The notes below the pieces were generated by a model, which was given only the letters and a program-made list of their open reading frames with translations, had not been told where the DNA came from and ran no database searches. The position numbers and the translations under genes were made by a program. Of a DNA stretch of 35,779 bases, positions 1-8,240 are shown piece after piece. Origin of the DNA: Candidatus Woesearchaeota archaeon. GTDB taxonomy: Archaea > Nanobdellota > Nanobdellia > Woesearchaeales > JAGVXP01. The DNA lies in NCBI GenBank assembly GCA_018303725.1, contig JAGVXP010000053.1, positions 1 to 35,779 on the forward strand, written 5' to 3'. Within the stretch, counting starts at the first letter, position 1. Each line of letters opens with the position of its first letter.

Positions 1-2253
1 AAGCATCTCTGCAATGCCGCATATCAGTCCAATTATTTCATTCCACTGCTCTAAACTTTCTATCTTTCCCTCTAAACCGCTTATATCTCCCTTAATAGAA
101 TTAACCTTATCCTGAGCAGCCTGTCCAATCTCGCCCAAGGCAATATTATACAGCTCGACTTCTGTCTCGATTGGCTCTGCTTCTTCGTTCAGATAAACCT
201 TCTGCCCGTATTGTATTTTCAAATACAACTTGCATTTAATATCTATATTCCCAACCTCATCTGAATCGTCATCTGATGAGCTGATCTTATTCAAATTTAA
301 AGCAATGTAAGGGCTGGTGCCGATATTCAGCAAATAAGGTGTTCCGGTGATATCAGAGCCCATCTCTGTACAGTCAACCCTTTGGGATAGTAGATTAGCT
401 CCGGCAGAGCTCGTGAGAGTTGGATGGACAAATAGCTTAACATTAACCTGGGAAGCTGCCCTTCTATCAACTTTGCCAGGCATGGTTTCAATAGAATCAA
501 CAGAAAAAACATTTGGTGTCTCGTTAGTTGCTTCATAAATTATAACATCAGTTATGCTTAATAGCTTGTTTCCTGCTGCATCCTCTGCTTGCAGGTATAA
601 TTTGCCTTCTGTATATTGGGAATTTAGGCTTGATATTGAAACAGAGCAGCTGTAATTCCCGGCTCCGCCGGAGCAGCTGACAGTTTTGGGGAATGCCTCG
701 CTGCTGATTGTCATGGCGCTTGCCAATACCTCTGTTGGGGAGTTATCAGCAACAGAAAAAGTTATGTCTAATGTTTCTAAAGAAGTCGGGTAAAGCGGGG
801 AAACATTCAAGTTAGTCAGCTGTGGCGCTGTTGAATCATAAACTGCGCTAAAGCTGTATTCCTGGGGAACTGGATTGCCCAGCTTATCGGTTGAATCAGT
901 GCCAATAGACATTGTTATGTTGCCATCAGCAGAATTTACATCCAAACCATACCAGTAGCAGACAGAGCTGGTTGTGCAGTTAGCTGCTTTATAATTTCCT
1001 ATATCACTCACAGAACCCTCTAACCCCCCAGCAGATGTTTTAAGGTAGAGGGTTATATCATCAGCACCAAGGCCGCTCTGGCTTTCATCAAAGGTTGCAA
1101 TAAATGTGTTGTTGGTTGCCCTTATATAGCTTACTCCGCTGGCAACTTCCCCTGTTTTTATTGAAGTTGCTGTTGGCCCAGTATTATCATAGCCAACATC
1201 CTTATTGATATTAACAGAGTTGTTATTGGCTGCATCGTCAGAAGCATTAACCTCTATTATTTTAGCCCCCCCTTCAGCTATCCTTACACTTATTTCCCAA
1301 TAGCATGTTGTAACGCTGTTAACGGTACCGCCGCAGGTTGCCTGCATCGCCTCATAACCAACAGGCAAGTTTGTATTAAGCGGTGTTAAATCAGCTGTAA
1401 CAGAATTTTTATCCAAATCATCCCCGGTTATATTGACATAAACAATAGCCGCGCTAACAACATCAGAGAAATAATTAAGCTCATCCCCATTGCTGTCTTT
1501 GATTATCAAGGAATTAGAGTCTATAACAGGGCCAACAACATCAACCTCAAATGATTGGCAAGAGGTGATAGCAGATGCCTGGTCAAAATTATCAATTGCC
1601 TTTATGCAGACTGTTTCTGTTCCTGTGCTGATGGATGAGGTGTATTGTTTGCTTCCGGTTACTGTGCAGTTAGATAAGTAAAGGTTGTCATAAGCAACTA
1701 AATTTGTTCCAGAGCTGTCATTATAAAACTCAACCCTCTTAACACCAGAACACAGGGTAATATCACTGGTTGTGTATGCATAATCCTGTATATTATAAAC
1801 CAAATCAACTGTTCCCGTATTTGTGGAAGCAGGTGATATGGAAAATAATGTTACAGCAGGAGCCTTATTATCAACTGTTATGTTTCTAGTAACACTATCC
1901 TCTAAAGTGCCTGTATCATTGTAAAGATTAATTGTAAAAAGTATATAAGTGCTAACGCCTGAAATAAACTTTTCAACATAACATTCAAAATTATTAAGGC
2001 CAAAAACACTGCCAGTGCAATTAAAACCAGTTTGCGTCCCTAATTTCAATTGGCTGGATGTAATCAGGCTGTCTCCAGTTATATTTGCCCTTGCCTCAAA
2101 TGTGGCATTGTCATCTATCCTCATATAACCGTAGATATTATCAGAGCCCTTTGCCCTTACATCGTTAAGCTCGGCAAAAACATCAGCTATGTAAAATGGG
2201 ATTGTCAATACCAAAACAATAAGGTAGATTGCAACAGTATGGATATATTTCAT
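1..2253 (-). CDS. Large secreted Ig-like surface protein, C-terminus outside window
   Basis: An open frame of 751 codons runs leftward off the window edge without a stop. The start is ATG at 2253, which overlaps the TGA of the upstream small gene (ATGA), so the two are probably translationally coupled. The N-terminus (MKYIHTVAIYLIVLVLTIPF) is a hydrophobic signal peptide or anchor. The rest is a series of Thr/Ser/Asn-rich beta-strand repeats with phrases such as TVDNKAPAVTLFSISP and VYDSTAPQLTNLNVSP, typical of bacterial/archaeal Ig-like domains in cell-surface proteins, with several N-x-S/T sequons. The last visible part, from about residue 705, becomes helical (KVNSIKGDISGLEGKIESLE), a likely coiled coil before an unseen C-terminal end. 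Probable role: an extracellular structural or adhesive protein. The individual domain families are not identified. Confidence 0.8.
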   Translation of the reverse strand, partial: MKYIHTVAIYLIVLVLTIPFYIADVFAELNDVRAKGSDNIYGYMRIDDNATFEARANITGDSLITSSQLKLGTQTGFNCTGSVFGLNNFECYVEKFISGVSTYILFTINLYNDTGTLEDSVTRNITVDNKAPAVTLFSISPASTNTGTVDLVYNIQDYAYTTSDITLCSGVKRVEFYNDSSGTNLVAYDNLYLSNCTVTGSKQYTSSISTGTETVCIKAIDNFDQASAITSCQSFEVDVVGPVIDSNSLIIKDSNGDELNYFSDVVSAAIVYVNITGDDLDKNSVTADLTPLNTNLPVGYEAMQATCGGTVNSVTTCYWEISVRIAEGGAKIIEVNASDDAANNNSVNINKDVGYDNTGPTATSIKTGEVASGVSYIRATNNTFIATFDESQSGLGADDITLYLKTSAGGLEGSVSDIGNYKAANCTTSSVCYWYGLDVNSADGNITMSIGTDSTDKLGNPVPQEYSFSAVYDSTAPQLTNLNVSPLYPTSLETLDITFSVADNSPTEVLASAMTISSEAFPKTVSCSGGAGNYSCSVSISSLNSQYTEGKLYLQAEDAAGNKLLSITDVIIYEATNETPNVFSVDSIETMPGKVDRRAASQVNVKLFVHPTLTSSAGANLLSQRVDCTEMGSDITGTPYLLNIGTSPYIALNLNKISSSDDDSDEVGNIDIKCKLYLKIQYGQKVYLNEEAEPIETEVELYNIALGEIGQAAQDKVNSIKGDISGLEGKIESLEQWNEIIGLICGIAEML

Positions 2254-2552
2254 TGTATCCACACCTCCTTTGCAGCAACCTTTATGTTTTTAGAGCTAAA
2301 AAAATTCTGAAACCTAACTGACTCTTCTATTGGAACTAAAACCAAATTCCTGCCAAGCTTTACGCCTTTATATTTCTGAAGAATGCCTTCATAGCTGTAA
2401 CTATTGCCATTTTTAAAGTCCTTATAGCCAAACAGCTCCCTAAGAACCTTAACCTTATCCTTTTGCTCCAAGCCAGAAAGGGAATATTGGATTAGAATGT
2501 GGCATCTAAGTCTTTTAGTATTATAAGGCCTAACAACACTATTTTCTAGCAT
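2250..2552 (-). CDS. Small conserved-looking protein of unknown function
   Basis: A 100-residue basic soluble protein beginning MLENSVVRPYNTKRLRCHIL. It has no signal peptide, membrane segment or metal motif, and I do not recognise the family. The middle (QKDKVKVLRELFGYKDFKNG) looks helical and the end is strand-rich. The start is supported by a TATA box 28 bases upstream (2576-2585) with no room for a leader. Its stop overlaps the start of the large secreted protein by four bases, so the two form an operon and this gene may be needed for, or control, production of the surface protein. An operator-like palindrome lies just upstream of its promoter. Confidence 0.7.
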   Translation of the reverse strand: MLENSVVRPYNTKRLRCHILIQYSLSGLEQKDKVKVLRELFGYKDFKNGNSYSYEGILQKYKGVKLGRNLVLVPIEESVRFQNFFSSKNIKVAAKEVWIQ

Positions 2553-2575
2553 CTAGCCATCCCTTGCGGAAATTT

Positions 2576-2585
2576 ATTTATAAAA
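2576..2585 (-). promoter_or_regulatory. TATA box of the 2552 operon
   Basis: The minus strand reads TTTTATAAATA, centred about 28 bases before the ATG at 2552. This is the usual archaeal spacing for a leaderless or nearly leaderless transcript. Confidence 0.6.
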
Positions 2586-2589
2586 CTTT

Positions 2590-2626
2590 CTGTTATGCGT
2601 TACATATTCTCTGTTATTCATAACAG
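2590..2626. promoter_or_regulatory. Operator-like palindrome plus extra half site
   Basis: CTGTTAT-tc-ATAACAG (2611-2626) is a perfect 7+7 palindrome. A further half site, CTGTTATG, lies at 2590-2597, directly upstream of the TATA box for the minus-strand operon. The arrangement (one half site abutting the promoter and a full palindrome further out) suits a dimeric regulator acting as activator or repressor. The regulator is unknown. Confidence 0.45.
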
Positions 2627-2685
2627 AATATATCATTTCAATTTTATTTTAGGCAGCTTTTTCTTTGGGCGGCTTTCTTTTTAAT

Positions 2686-2732
2686 CTCAAAGTTTGACAA
2701 ACTTTGAGGGGTTAAAGACCGTAGGTCTTTAA
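2686..2732. repeat. Two tandem triloop hairpins
   Basis: CTCAAAGTTT-gac-AAACTTTGAG (2686-2708, 10-bp stem) is followed three bases later by TTAAAGACC-gta-GGTCTTTAA (2712-2732, 9-bp stem). Both stems are perfect and both loops are three bases, the same style as the hairpins near the palindromic elements elsewhere in the window. They are not placed like transcription terminators, because no gene ends just before them. Confidence 0.75.
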
Positions 2733-2800
2733 GCGAAAGTTGCTGACAGACAAGTTGCTTATTATCATATTATTTTTTGTGATATCCGATTTTTTTGGGC

Positions 2801-2947
2801 TGTCAAAAACCACCAGTCAGAGAATGGTGGAATGTATCTGTGAATTACAGCATCAGGTGGTTTTTGAGCATGCTCAGAAATTTTTCATCATCTGGATTGT
2901 GATTGGCTTTCAGCCACCACTCATAGAGTGGTGGAAAATTTCTGACA
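2801..2947. repeat. Nested palindromic element, copy A
   Basis: Fixed words occur in order: TGTCA (2801-2805), TGAGCATGCTCA (2865-2876), TGACA (2943-2947). Between them are two hairpin arms. Arm 1 is AAAACCACC (2806-2814) pairing with GGTGGTTTT (2856-2864). Arm 2 is GAAATTTT (2877-2884) pairing with AAAATTTC (2935-2942). Each arm encloses a further hairpin: CCACCA/TGGTGG (2810-2830), and CCACCACTC-ata-GAGTGGTGG (2914-2934). The element lies between the two divergent promoters of this region. Confidence 0.85.
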
Positions 2948-2981
2948 TTTTACGGGAATGCGGCGCACTCAAAAACGAATA

Positions 2982-2990
2982 ATATAAATA
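2982..2990 (+). promoter_or_regulatory. TATA box of the DUF2157 gene
   Basis: ATATAAATA, centred 21 bases before the ATG at 3007, is consistent with a leaderless transcript. Confidence 0.5.
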
Positions 2991-3006
2991 GGAGTATAAT
3001 CTAAGT

Positions 3007-4203
3007 ATGAAAACAAAGATGGTTGATGAAAAACAAATCAAGCAGTGGCTGAAAGAGGGTACAATCACCCGAGCGCAAGCCAAAAAGATGCTGGCTGATT
3101 CCTCTTCATATAAGAAAGAGCAAAGTTCAAATAAATTGATTGTTGCTGTTTCCACAATTGGCGCAATTCTCCTTGGCATTGGCGCAATTCTTTTCATCGC
3201 ATCCAATTGGAGAACAATTCCAAATATAGCCAAAACATTAATCCTGGTTGGAAGCACTTTTGGGGCATATTATGTTGGGTATTTGTTCAGATACCAAAAA
3301 CAAAATTTGCCAAAAGTCGGGGCATCATTAATATTCTTAGGCGCGCTTCTTTTTGGAGCAACAATATTCCTAATAGCCCAAATCTACAATATTAACGCAA
3401 ACTCGCATATGCTTATGCTTATATGGATGATAGGGATCCTGCCTTTGGTTTATGTGTTTATGTCATTGCCCATAGCGGGGTTATTGTCTTTATTATTCTT
3501 TATTTGGGTTTATCTCTTTTTCTTCTTAACAAGGCAGTCTTTCTTTGGGTGGCTGGAAGGATTTGCATCAAGATATTTCCCATTGATTTATGTTGTTGCT
3601 GGAGTAATGCTATTTGGGATAGGCGGGCTCCATTATTTATCAAAAAAACTGCACAATGTTGCTCGCATATACAGAATTGCGGGCCTTAAAGTCATGCTTT
3701 TTTCATTATTTTTGCTTACTTTTAACTTTTTCTCTCAATACCATGATTATTATGGAATCCAAACAGACGCCACCGGGAAATTTGCTGTAGGATTTGTTGC
3801 CTTCTCTGTTTTAGCCATATTAACAGGTGTAATAAACTGGTTTTTTAATAAAACGGAGCAAATCTCAAAAATTGAAGGCCCGGTTAGTTTAGGGCTGATG
3901 GCGTTAATGTTAATCTTTTATTATTATCCGTCCTCAACCACAATTTATGTTGTTATATTCAACTTAGTTTTAGCAGGAGTGATACTATTGCTTTTATATG
4001 CAGGATATGAGCGGGAAGATATGAAACTTGTAAATATGGGGATGTTTTGGGTTGCAGTTTTTATTGTGGTAAGGTATTTTGACTGGTTCTGGAGGCTTTT
4101 AGACAGGTCAATTTTTTTCATGGTTGGAGGGATTATATTATTGTTGGGCGGAATAGCTCTTGAAAGAAAAAGGCGGCAAATAAAAGCCCAATTCAAAGCT
4201 TAA
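3007..4203 (+). CDS. DUF2157 multi-pass membrane protein
   Basis: A 398-residue integral membrane protein. The N-terminal 35 residues are soluble and helical (KQIKQWLKEGTITRAQAKKML), the hallmark cytoplasmic segment of the DUF2157 family. It is followed by a basic linker and about ten hydrophobic segments starting near residue 44 (LIVAVSTIGAILLGIGAILF), with the family's ASNW motif after the first. The C-terminus is basic (ERKRRQIKAQFKA). The function of DUF2157 is not established. The gene starts at the first ATG after a TATA box 21 bases away; a second ATG at 3019 is possible. It is followed after one base by a GDYXXLXY-family gene, a pairing common in bacteria and archaea, so the two products probably form one membrane complex. 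Confidence 0.85.
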   Translation: MKTKMVDEKQIKQWLKEGTITRAQAKKMLADSSSYKKEQSSNKLIVAVSTIGAILLGIGAILFIASNWRTIPNIAKTLILVGSTFGAYYVGYLFRYQKQNLPKVGASLIFLGALLFGATIFLIAQIYNINANSHMLMLIWMIGILPLVYVFMSLPIAGLLSLLFFIWVYLFFFLTRQSFFGWLEGFASRYFPLIYVVAGVMLFGIGGLHYLSKKLHNVARIYRIAGLKVMLFSLFLLTFNFFSQYHDYYGIQTDATGKFAVGFVAFSVLAILTGVINWFFNKTEQISKIEGPVSLGLMALMLIFYYYPSSTTIYVVIFNLVLAGVILLLLYAGYEREDMKLVNMGMFWVAVFIVVRYFDWFWRLLDRSIFFMVGGIILLLGGIALERKRRQIKAQFKA

Positions 4204-4204
4204 A

Positions 4205-4726
4205 ATGGAAAAGAAAAAGTTATTTCTGCTCATAGGCTTATTTTGGGTTATTATTATCTTTGGGTTTGTTGCATTCAAGGAATTTACCCTTCAAACAGGC
4301 GAGGAAGTTTTATTAAAAACCCGTCCAATTGACCCAAGAGACTTATTTAGGGGGGATTATGTTATCCTTGCTTATGAGATAAGCACTTTGGATGTAAACT
4401 CCCTGCAGAAAGATGTTGCTGATTTTAAACAGGATAATAAAGTGTATGTCTCTTTAAATAAGGTGGATAATTATGGTATTCCCTCAGGCGTTTATACAAA
4501 CAAGCCAAAAGAGGGTTTATTCTTAAAGGGAACTGTCAAAAACGTTCAGGGTGGCAGATTGTCCATGGAGTATGGTATTGAAAGTTACTTTGTTCCAGAA
4601 GGTAGAGGAAGAGAAATTGAAAGATATAGCGGAAGAAATCTTGATGTGAAAGTTGCTATTGATAAATTAGGCAATGCTGTGATTAAAGGGGTTTTAATAG
4701 ATGGAGATGTACTCAGATTTGAATAG
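4205..4726 (+). CDS. GDYXXLXY-family membrane-anchored protein
   Basis: A 173-residue protein with one N-terminal membrane segment (residues 6-25, LFLLIGLFWVIIIFGFVAFK) and an extracytoplasmic beta-rich domain. The family signature is visible as RPIDPRDLFRGDYVILAYEI, containing G-D-Y-x-x-L-x-Y. A second conserved patch, GIESYFVPEGRGREIE, lies near residue 124. The biochemical role is unknown. The gene begins one base after the stop of the DUF2157 gene, and the two families are regularly co-encoded, which supports both calls. The downstream gene metG is convergent, with 43 bases between the two stops. Confidence 0.85.
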   Translation: MEKKKLFLLIGLFWVIIIFGFVAFKEFTLQTGEEVLLKTRPIDPRDLFRGDYVILAYEISTLDVNSLQKDVADFKQDNKVYVSLNKVDNYGIPSGVYTNKPKEGLFLKGTVKNVQGGRLSMEYGIESYFVPEGRGREIERYSGRNLDVKVAIDKLGNAVIKGVLIDGDVLRFE

Positions 4727-4769
4727 GCTCTTGAGTGTGCCAACAAAATAAGCCTCTTGACAAAAACAC

Positions 4770-6839
4770 TTATTTAACTTCTCCGCTAACTACCTTTTCT
4801 GCCTTGACATCCTCTTCTTTAGTGCCTAAAATTAAATTATTATATACCACCTGGCTGTCTTTAACAACCATCTTGATTTTTGAAAAATTATCGAAGCTTA
4901 TCATCCTGCTTGAATTTTCCAAGTTGCCGAATTTCACCCTTTCCCCAACCAGGCTTTTTTCAACAAACAACACCCCAACATCCTTTCCATTGTCAGCAGC
5001 CAACAGCATTCCTTCGCTCCTTACGCCCCTAAGCTTTGCATGCTCCAGATTGGCCACAACAATTACCTTCTTATTGAGCAATTGTTCTTTTTTGTAGTAT
5101 TGCCTTAGGCCAGCAACAAGCTGCCTCCTTTCCTTGCCCAGGTTAATTTTCAGGACATACAGCTTGTCAGCATCCGGATGGTCTTCAACAAAGTCAATCT
5201 GGGCAACCCTCAAATCTAAGGGAAATTCCTCTTTTGCTTCCTCAGCCATTTTTTTAATCAAAATTTCAGGCTTGTTCAGCTTCTTATTCTCAAATTTAAA
5301 ATCAATATCTTCCCATTTCAGCTCTTTAACACCCAGCTGCTCCTGCAGCCTGGCAGAAAAAGATGGAAATATGGGCTGTATGAGTATTGATAAATTCTTC
5401 ACTATGTTAACGCAAAGCCCGACTATCTTATGGGTTTTTTCCTTATCTTCTTTAACCAGCTTCCATGGCTCCTTGTTTTGGAAATACTGGTTGCCTAAAG
5501 AGCTTATTGCCATTATCTCCCTTACTGCCTCGTTTAGATTTACTTCAGAATAGCTTTCCTTTACTTTCTTTATTTTTTCATTGATATTTTTGATTAGTTC
5601 CCTGTCCTGAGAAATTTTTCCAACTTTGCCGTCAAAATTACTGCCTAAAAAAGATAATGTCCTGTAGCAGAAGTTGCCTAAATTAGCCACCATCTCGTTA
5701 TTCACTATGTCCCTGAGTTCCTTGAAATCAAGGTCAATATCGCTTAATTTTTTGCTTAAAACCCTAGCGTAATAAAACCTCAGGTACTCTGCATCATTCT
5801 CTTTTAAAAAATCCTCTGCAGTAAAGAAAGTTCCCCTAGATTTAGACATCTTCTCCTTGTTAACAGTTAAAAAGCCATGAACAGCTATATTTTCCGGCAG
5901 ATTAAAATCAGCCCCAATCAGCATAGCAGGCCAAAACAGGAAATGGAAATATGTTATATCCTTTCCGATAAAATGCATTATCTTTGCTTTATTCCACTCT
6001 CTCTCAGCTTTCTTAACATCCCCTTTCAATGTATTCGCAAAGCTGGATATATAGCCGATAGGGGCATCCAGCCAGACATAATAATACATATTTTCCTCAT
6101 TTGGGATTTTAAAGCCAAAATATGGGCCGTCCCTGCTTATGTCCCAGTCCTCTAAACCCTCTTTAATCCAATTCAAAACATAATTTTTTATCTCATCCTG
6201 CAAATTTTTATTCTCAACAAGCCATTTCTTTAATTTATCGGAAAAAGCTGAAAGCTTGAAAAAATAGTGCCTTGAAATCCTTCTTATTGGCTTGCTTCCG
6301 CAAACAACGCAATAAGGCTCAACCAAATCAGTTGTTTTGTAAGTTGCATTGCAGCTTTCGCAAACATCTCCATATTGGTCAGGAGCATTGCATTTAGGGC
6401 ATTTGCCTTTGACATACCTGTCTGGCAAAAACCTTCCGCACTTCCCGCAATAAGTCAGCTCAATTTCTTTTTGGTAAATCAAATTTTTCTTCTTCAGCCT
6501 TTCAAAGATCAAATCACTGAAATATTTGTTTTCTTTGCTGTTGGTGCTGTAATAAGAATCAAACTTAATATTAAAGCTGGTAAAATCCCTTAAATGATCT
6601 CTATGGAACCTGCCAATCAGTTCTTCAGGAACAATGCCAAGCTCCTTGGCTTTTATCTCAATCGGCGTCCCATGTGTGTCATCGGCGCAGCAATAGACAA
6701 CATCCTCTCCTATCAAGCGTAAAAATCTTACAAATATGTCTGTCTGGATGTACTCTACAAGATGCCCAATATGTATTGGGCCGTTAGCATACGGCAACGC
6801 GCTTGTTACAATTATTCTCTTCTTATTTTTCTTTGGCAT
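4770..6839 (-). CDS. metG: Methionyl-tRNA synthetase with C-terminal tRNA-binding domain
   Basis: A class I aminoacyl-tRNA synthetase of 689 residues that charges tRNA(Met) with methionine in the cytoplasm. The HIGH signature is at residues 23-26 (PYANGPIHIGHL) and KMSKS near residue 330 (KEKMSKSRG). A zinc-binding insertion with four CxxC knuckles (CGKC, CPKC, CESC, CVVC) lies at about residues 130-185. After the helical anticodon domain there is a C-terminal EMAP/Arc1-type OB-fold tRNA-binding domain from about residue 575 (LRVAQIDFVEDHPDADKLYV). Both parts are complete and in one chain. The start ATG at 6839 lies 28 bases after a TATA box and has GGTTGAT before it. The TATA box sits against the stop of the upstream gene, so metG probably has its own promoter. 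Confidence 0.97.
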   Translation of the reverse strand: MPKKNKKRIIVTSALPYANGPIHIGHLVEYIQTDIFVRFLRLIGEDVVYCCADDTHGTPIEIKAKELGIVPEELIGRFHRDHLRDFTSFNIKFDSYYSTNSKENKYFSDLIFERLKKKNLIYQKEIELTYCGKCGRFLPDRYVKGKCPKCNAPDQYGDVCESCNATYKTTDLVEPYCVVCGSKPIRRISRHYFFKLSAFSDKLKKWLVENKNLQDEIKNYVLNWIKEGLEDWDISRDGPYFGFKIPNEENMYYYVWLDAPIGYISSFANTLKGDVKKAEREWNKAKIMHFIGKDITYFHFLFWPAMLIGADFNLPENIAVHGFLTVNKEKMSKSRGTFFTAEDFLKENDAEYLRFYYARVLSKKLSDIDLDFKELRDIVNNEMVANLGNFCYRTLSFLGSNFDGKVGKISQDRELIKNINEKIKKVKESYSEVNLNEAVREIMAISSLGNQYFQNKEPWKLVKEDKEKTHKIVGLCVNIVKNLSILIQPIFPSFSARLQEQLGVKELKWEDIDFKFENKKLNKPEILIKKMAEEAKEEFPLDLRVAQIDFVEDHPDADKLYVLKINLGKERRQLVAGLRQYYKKEQLLNKKVIVVANLEHAKLRGVRSEGMLLAADNGKDVGVLFVEKSLVGERVKFGNLENSSRMISFDNFSKIKMVVKDSQVVYNNLILGTKEEDVKAEKVVSGEVK

Positions 6840-6862
6840 ATCAACCTAGAAGAAAATGTTCA

Positions 6863-6872
6863 TTTATAAATA
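6863..6872 (-). promoter_or_regulatory. TATA box of metG
   Basis: The minus strand reads ATATTTATAAATG about 28 bases before the metG ATG, squeezed directly after the stop codon of the upstream gene (6876-6878). Confidence 0.55.
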
Positions 6873-6875
6873 TTG

Positions 6876-7760
6876 TTATATTTTTTGGTATTCATAAAAG
6901 AAAAGCCATTTGAGGCTTTCATAAGTTTCTATAAGAGCATCGTAGATGTTTTTATTGAACTCAGGAGTTGTAGGTTTTGGTTTTAATATTAGTTTGGTGG
7001 CATTTTTTTCTGCTATTTCTGTTGCCATTGGCAGCCCTTTTGTATCTATTTCTGTTTGAATTATTATAAAAAGACTATCTGCATTTAAAAAAATCTTATA
7101 GTTGCCGCTTTCAGCATACACATCATTCCTGGTTCCTTTTATCTTCCACAACCTATCAGAAGTTTCTTTTAGGCGGTTTCTAATCAATTTATAACCATAC
7201 TGGCTGGGTACAAAATAGCTCTCTATGAAATCATCTTTTCTGTAATGTGCCAAAGACACAGACCCTTCTTTCATCATTTCAAAAGAAGCAATTCTTTTTA
7301 TTCTGCCTTCGTTTTTTTTGCGAACATAATCATTCACGCCATAATATAGTTTTATTACAGGATTTTCAGAATAATCACGAAGGGTTGCGGATGTTCTTTT
7401 TGTCTCTTTTGGCCATTGTCCTAGGGTGGTATCTTCAGCTCTTATAATTGAATTGATTCCATATACGCCATGGACTGCACCCCTATCCATAGCTCCCCCT
7501 ACACTAAAATCAGGGCTTCCTATAGGTTTGTTAAATTTTCTTTTTAGCCTATCTTCTGATTTTAATTGCTGTAAAATATCCAAAATAATCGGGCTAGTTC
7601 CGGCTATTTCTGTGCCTATTGCCCCACTAACACTGCAAATAGGTTTTTCTCTTTTAAATGCTGCTGGACCAATAGCCTTATCTGGGCTTTCTACATATCT
7701 TTTAAATGTTGCTGGATCAATTTTCTTTTCAACAAGGTAGATACCTAGTTCTAATGACAT
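6876..7760 (-). CDS. Hypothetical soluble protein, 294 residues
   Basis: I do not recognise this family. The protein is soluble, slightly basic and without signal peptide, membrane segments or cysteine motifs. A short phrase repeats near the N-terminus (ATFKRYVESPDKAIGP, then AAFKREKP). The middle is glycine-rich (IGSPDFSVGGAMDRGAVHGV) and the rest alternates predicted strands and helices, ending in an aromatic helix (YESLKWLFFYEYQKI). The gene stands alone: a TATA box at about 7784-7793 gives near-leaderless spacing to the ATG at 7760, and metG downstream has its own promoter. The length and clean codon structure make it a real gene; no function is proposed. Confidence 0.7.
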   Translation of the reverse strand: MSLELGIYLVEKKIDPATFKRYVESPDKAIGPAAFKREKPICSVSGAIGTEIAGTSPIILDILQQLKSEDRLKRKFNKPIGSPDFSVGGAMDRGAVHGVYGINSIIRAEDTTLGQWPKETKRTSATLRDYSENPVIKLYYGVNDYVRKKNEGRIKRIASFEMMKEGSVSLAHYRKDDFIESYFVPSQYGYKLIRNRLKETSDRLWKIKGTRNDVYAESGNYKIFLNADSLFIIIQTEIDTKGLPMATEIAEKNATKLILKPKPTTPEFNKNIYDALIETYESLKWLFFYEYQKI

Positions 7761-7783
7761 CTTAAAACAATAGAAATGAGATA

Positions 7784-7793
7784 GTATTTAAAA
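7784..7793 (-). promoter_or_regulatory. TATA box of the 294-residue hypothetical gene
   Basis: The minus strand reads TTTTTTAAATAC, about 28 bases before the ATG at 7760. Confidence 0.45.
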
Positions 7794-7809
7794 AATTAGT
7801 TTATTTTGG

Positions 7810-8226
7810 TTATTCAGCATCCTCCTCTTTTTTCTTCCCTTCCTTCATCTTTTTTGTAATGCCAATCTTTTTGCCGCATTTCTCGCAAACAAAAATATAG
7901 GCAGGAACGCCTTCAAAGTTTTTTCTTTGGTATTCCGTTGTTGCTTCCCCAACATTGCCGCAATAAGGGCATGTGTATTTAACTTCAACTTTAAGGAGCT
8001 TATCTGCTTCTCCTATTGGAATCTGATATTTGCACTCTGGGCATTCATAATATTCTGCTTTTTTATCGGGCTTGCCGTTTTTTTTGATTGGCTTTCCCAA
8101 TTTTCCTTTCTTGCATTTAGGGCATAACGGCCTGTAAACCCATGCCATTATTTTTCCTTTTTCTCCTAAAGTCCTGTTTGTGAAATAGATACATTCGTCC
8201 ATTGAGCTTGGCTCCTTTAATGCCAT
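7810..8226 (-). CDS. Double zinc-ribbon protein
   Basis: A 138-residue protein with four CxxC knuckles: CPKC (35-38), CPEC (62-65), CPYC (86-89) and CEKC (114-117). Taken in pairs they make two zinc ribbons joined by a charged linker. The N-terminal 30 residues (MDECIYFTNRTLGEKGKIMAW) are distinctive and probably a conserved domain of their own; the C-terminus is Lys/Glu-rich and disordered. Zinc ribbons of this kind usually bind nucleic acid or act as subunits of RNA- or DNA-handling complexes, but nothing here shows which. The start is backed by the ribosome binding site GGTGAT seven bases upstream. The gene follows the PLP-fold gene by 14 bases in the same operon. Confidence 0.8.
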   Translation of the reverse strand: MALKEPSSMDECIYFTNRTLGEKGKIMAWVYRPLCPKCKKGKLGKPIKKNGKPDKKAEYYECPECKYQIPIGEADKLLKVEVKYTCPYCGNVGEATTEYQRKNFEGVPAYIFVCEKCGKKIGITKKMKEGKKKEEDAE

Positions 8227-8240
8227 GTTTTATCACCTTT

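Larger units (their letters stand above)
2553..3006. other. Intergenic region with promoter, operator and palindromic repeats
   Basis: This 454-base stretch holds no gene I can support. From left to right it contains the TATA box and operator of the minus-strand operon (2576-2626), a T-rich tract (2640-2683), two tandem hairpins (2686-2732), a nested palindromic element (2801-2947) and the TATA box of the next plus-strand gene (2982-2990). Short open frames in it come from the palindromes. Confidence 0.7.

Noticed and set aside
2910-3257. 115-codon minus-strand frame spanning element A and the DUF2157 start
   Set aside because: It overlaps a well-supported membrane protein gene and has no promoter or ribosome binding site; its end derives from palindrome sequence.
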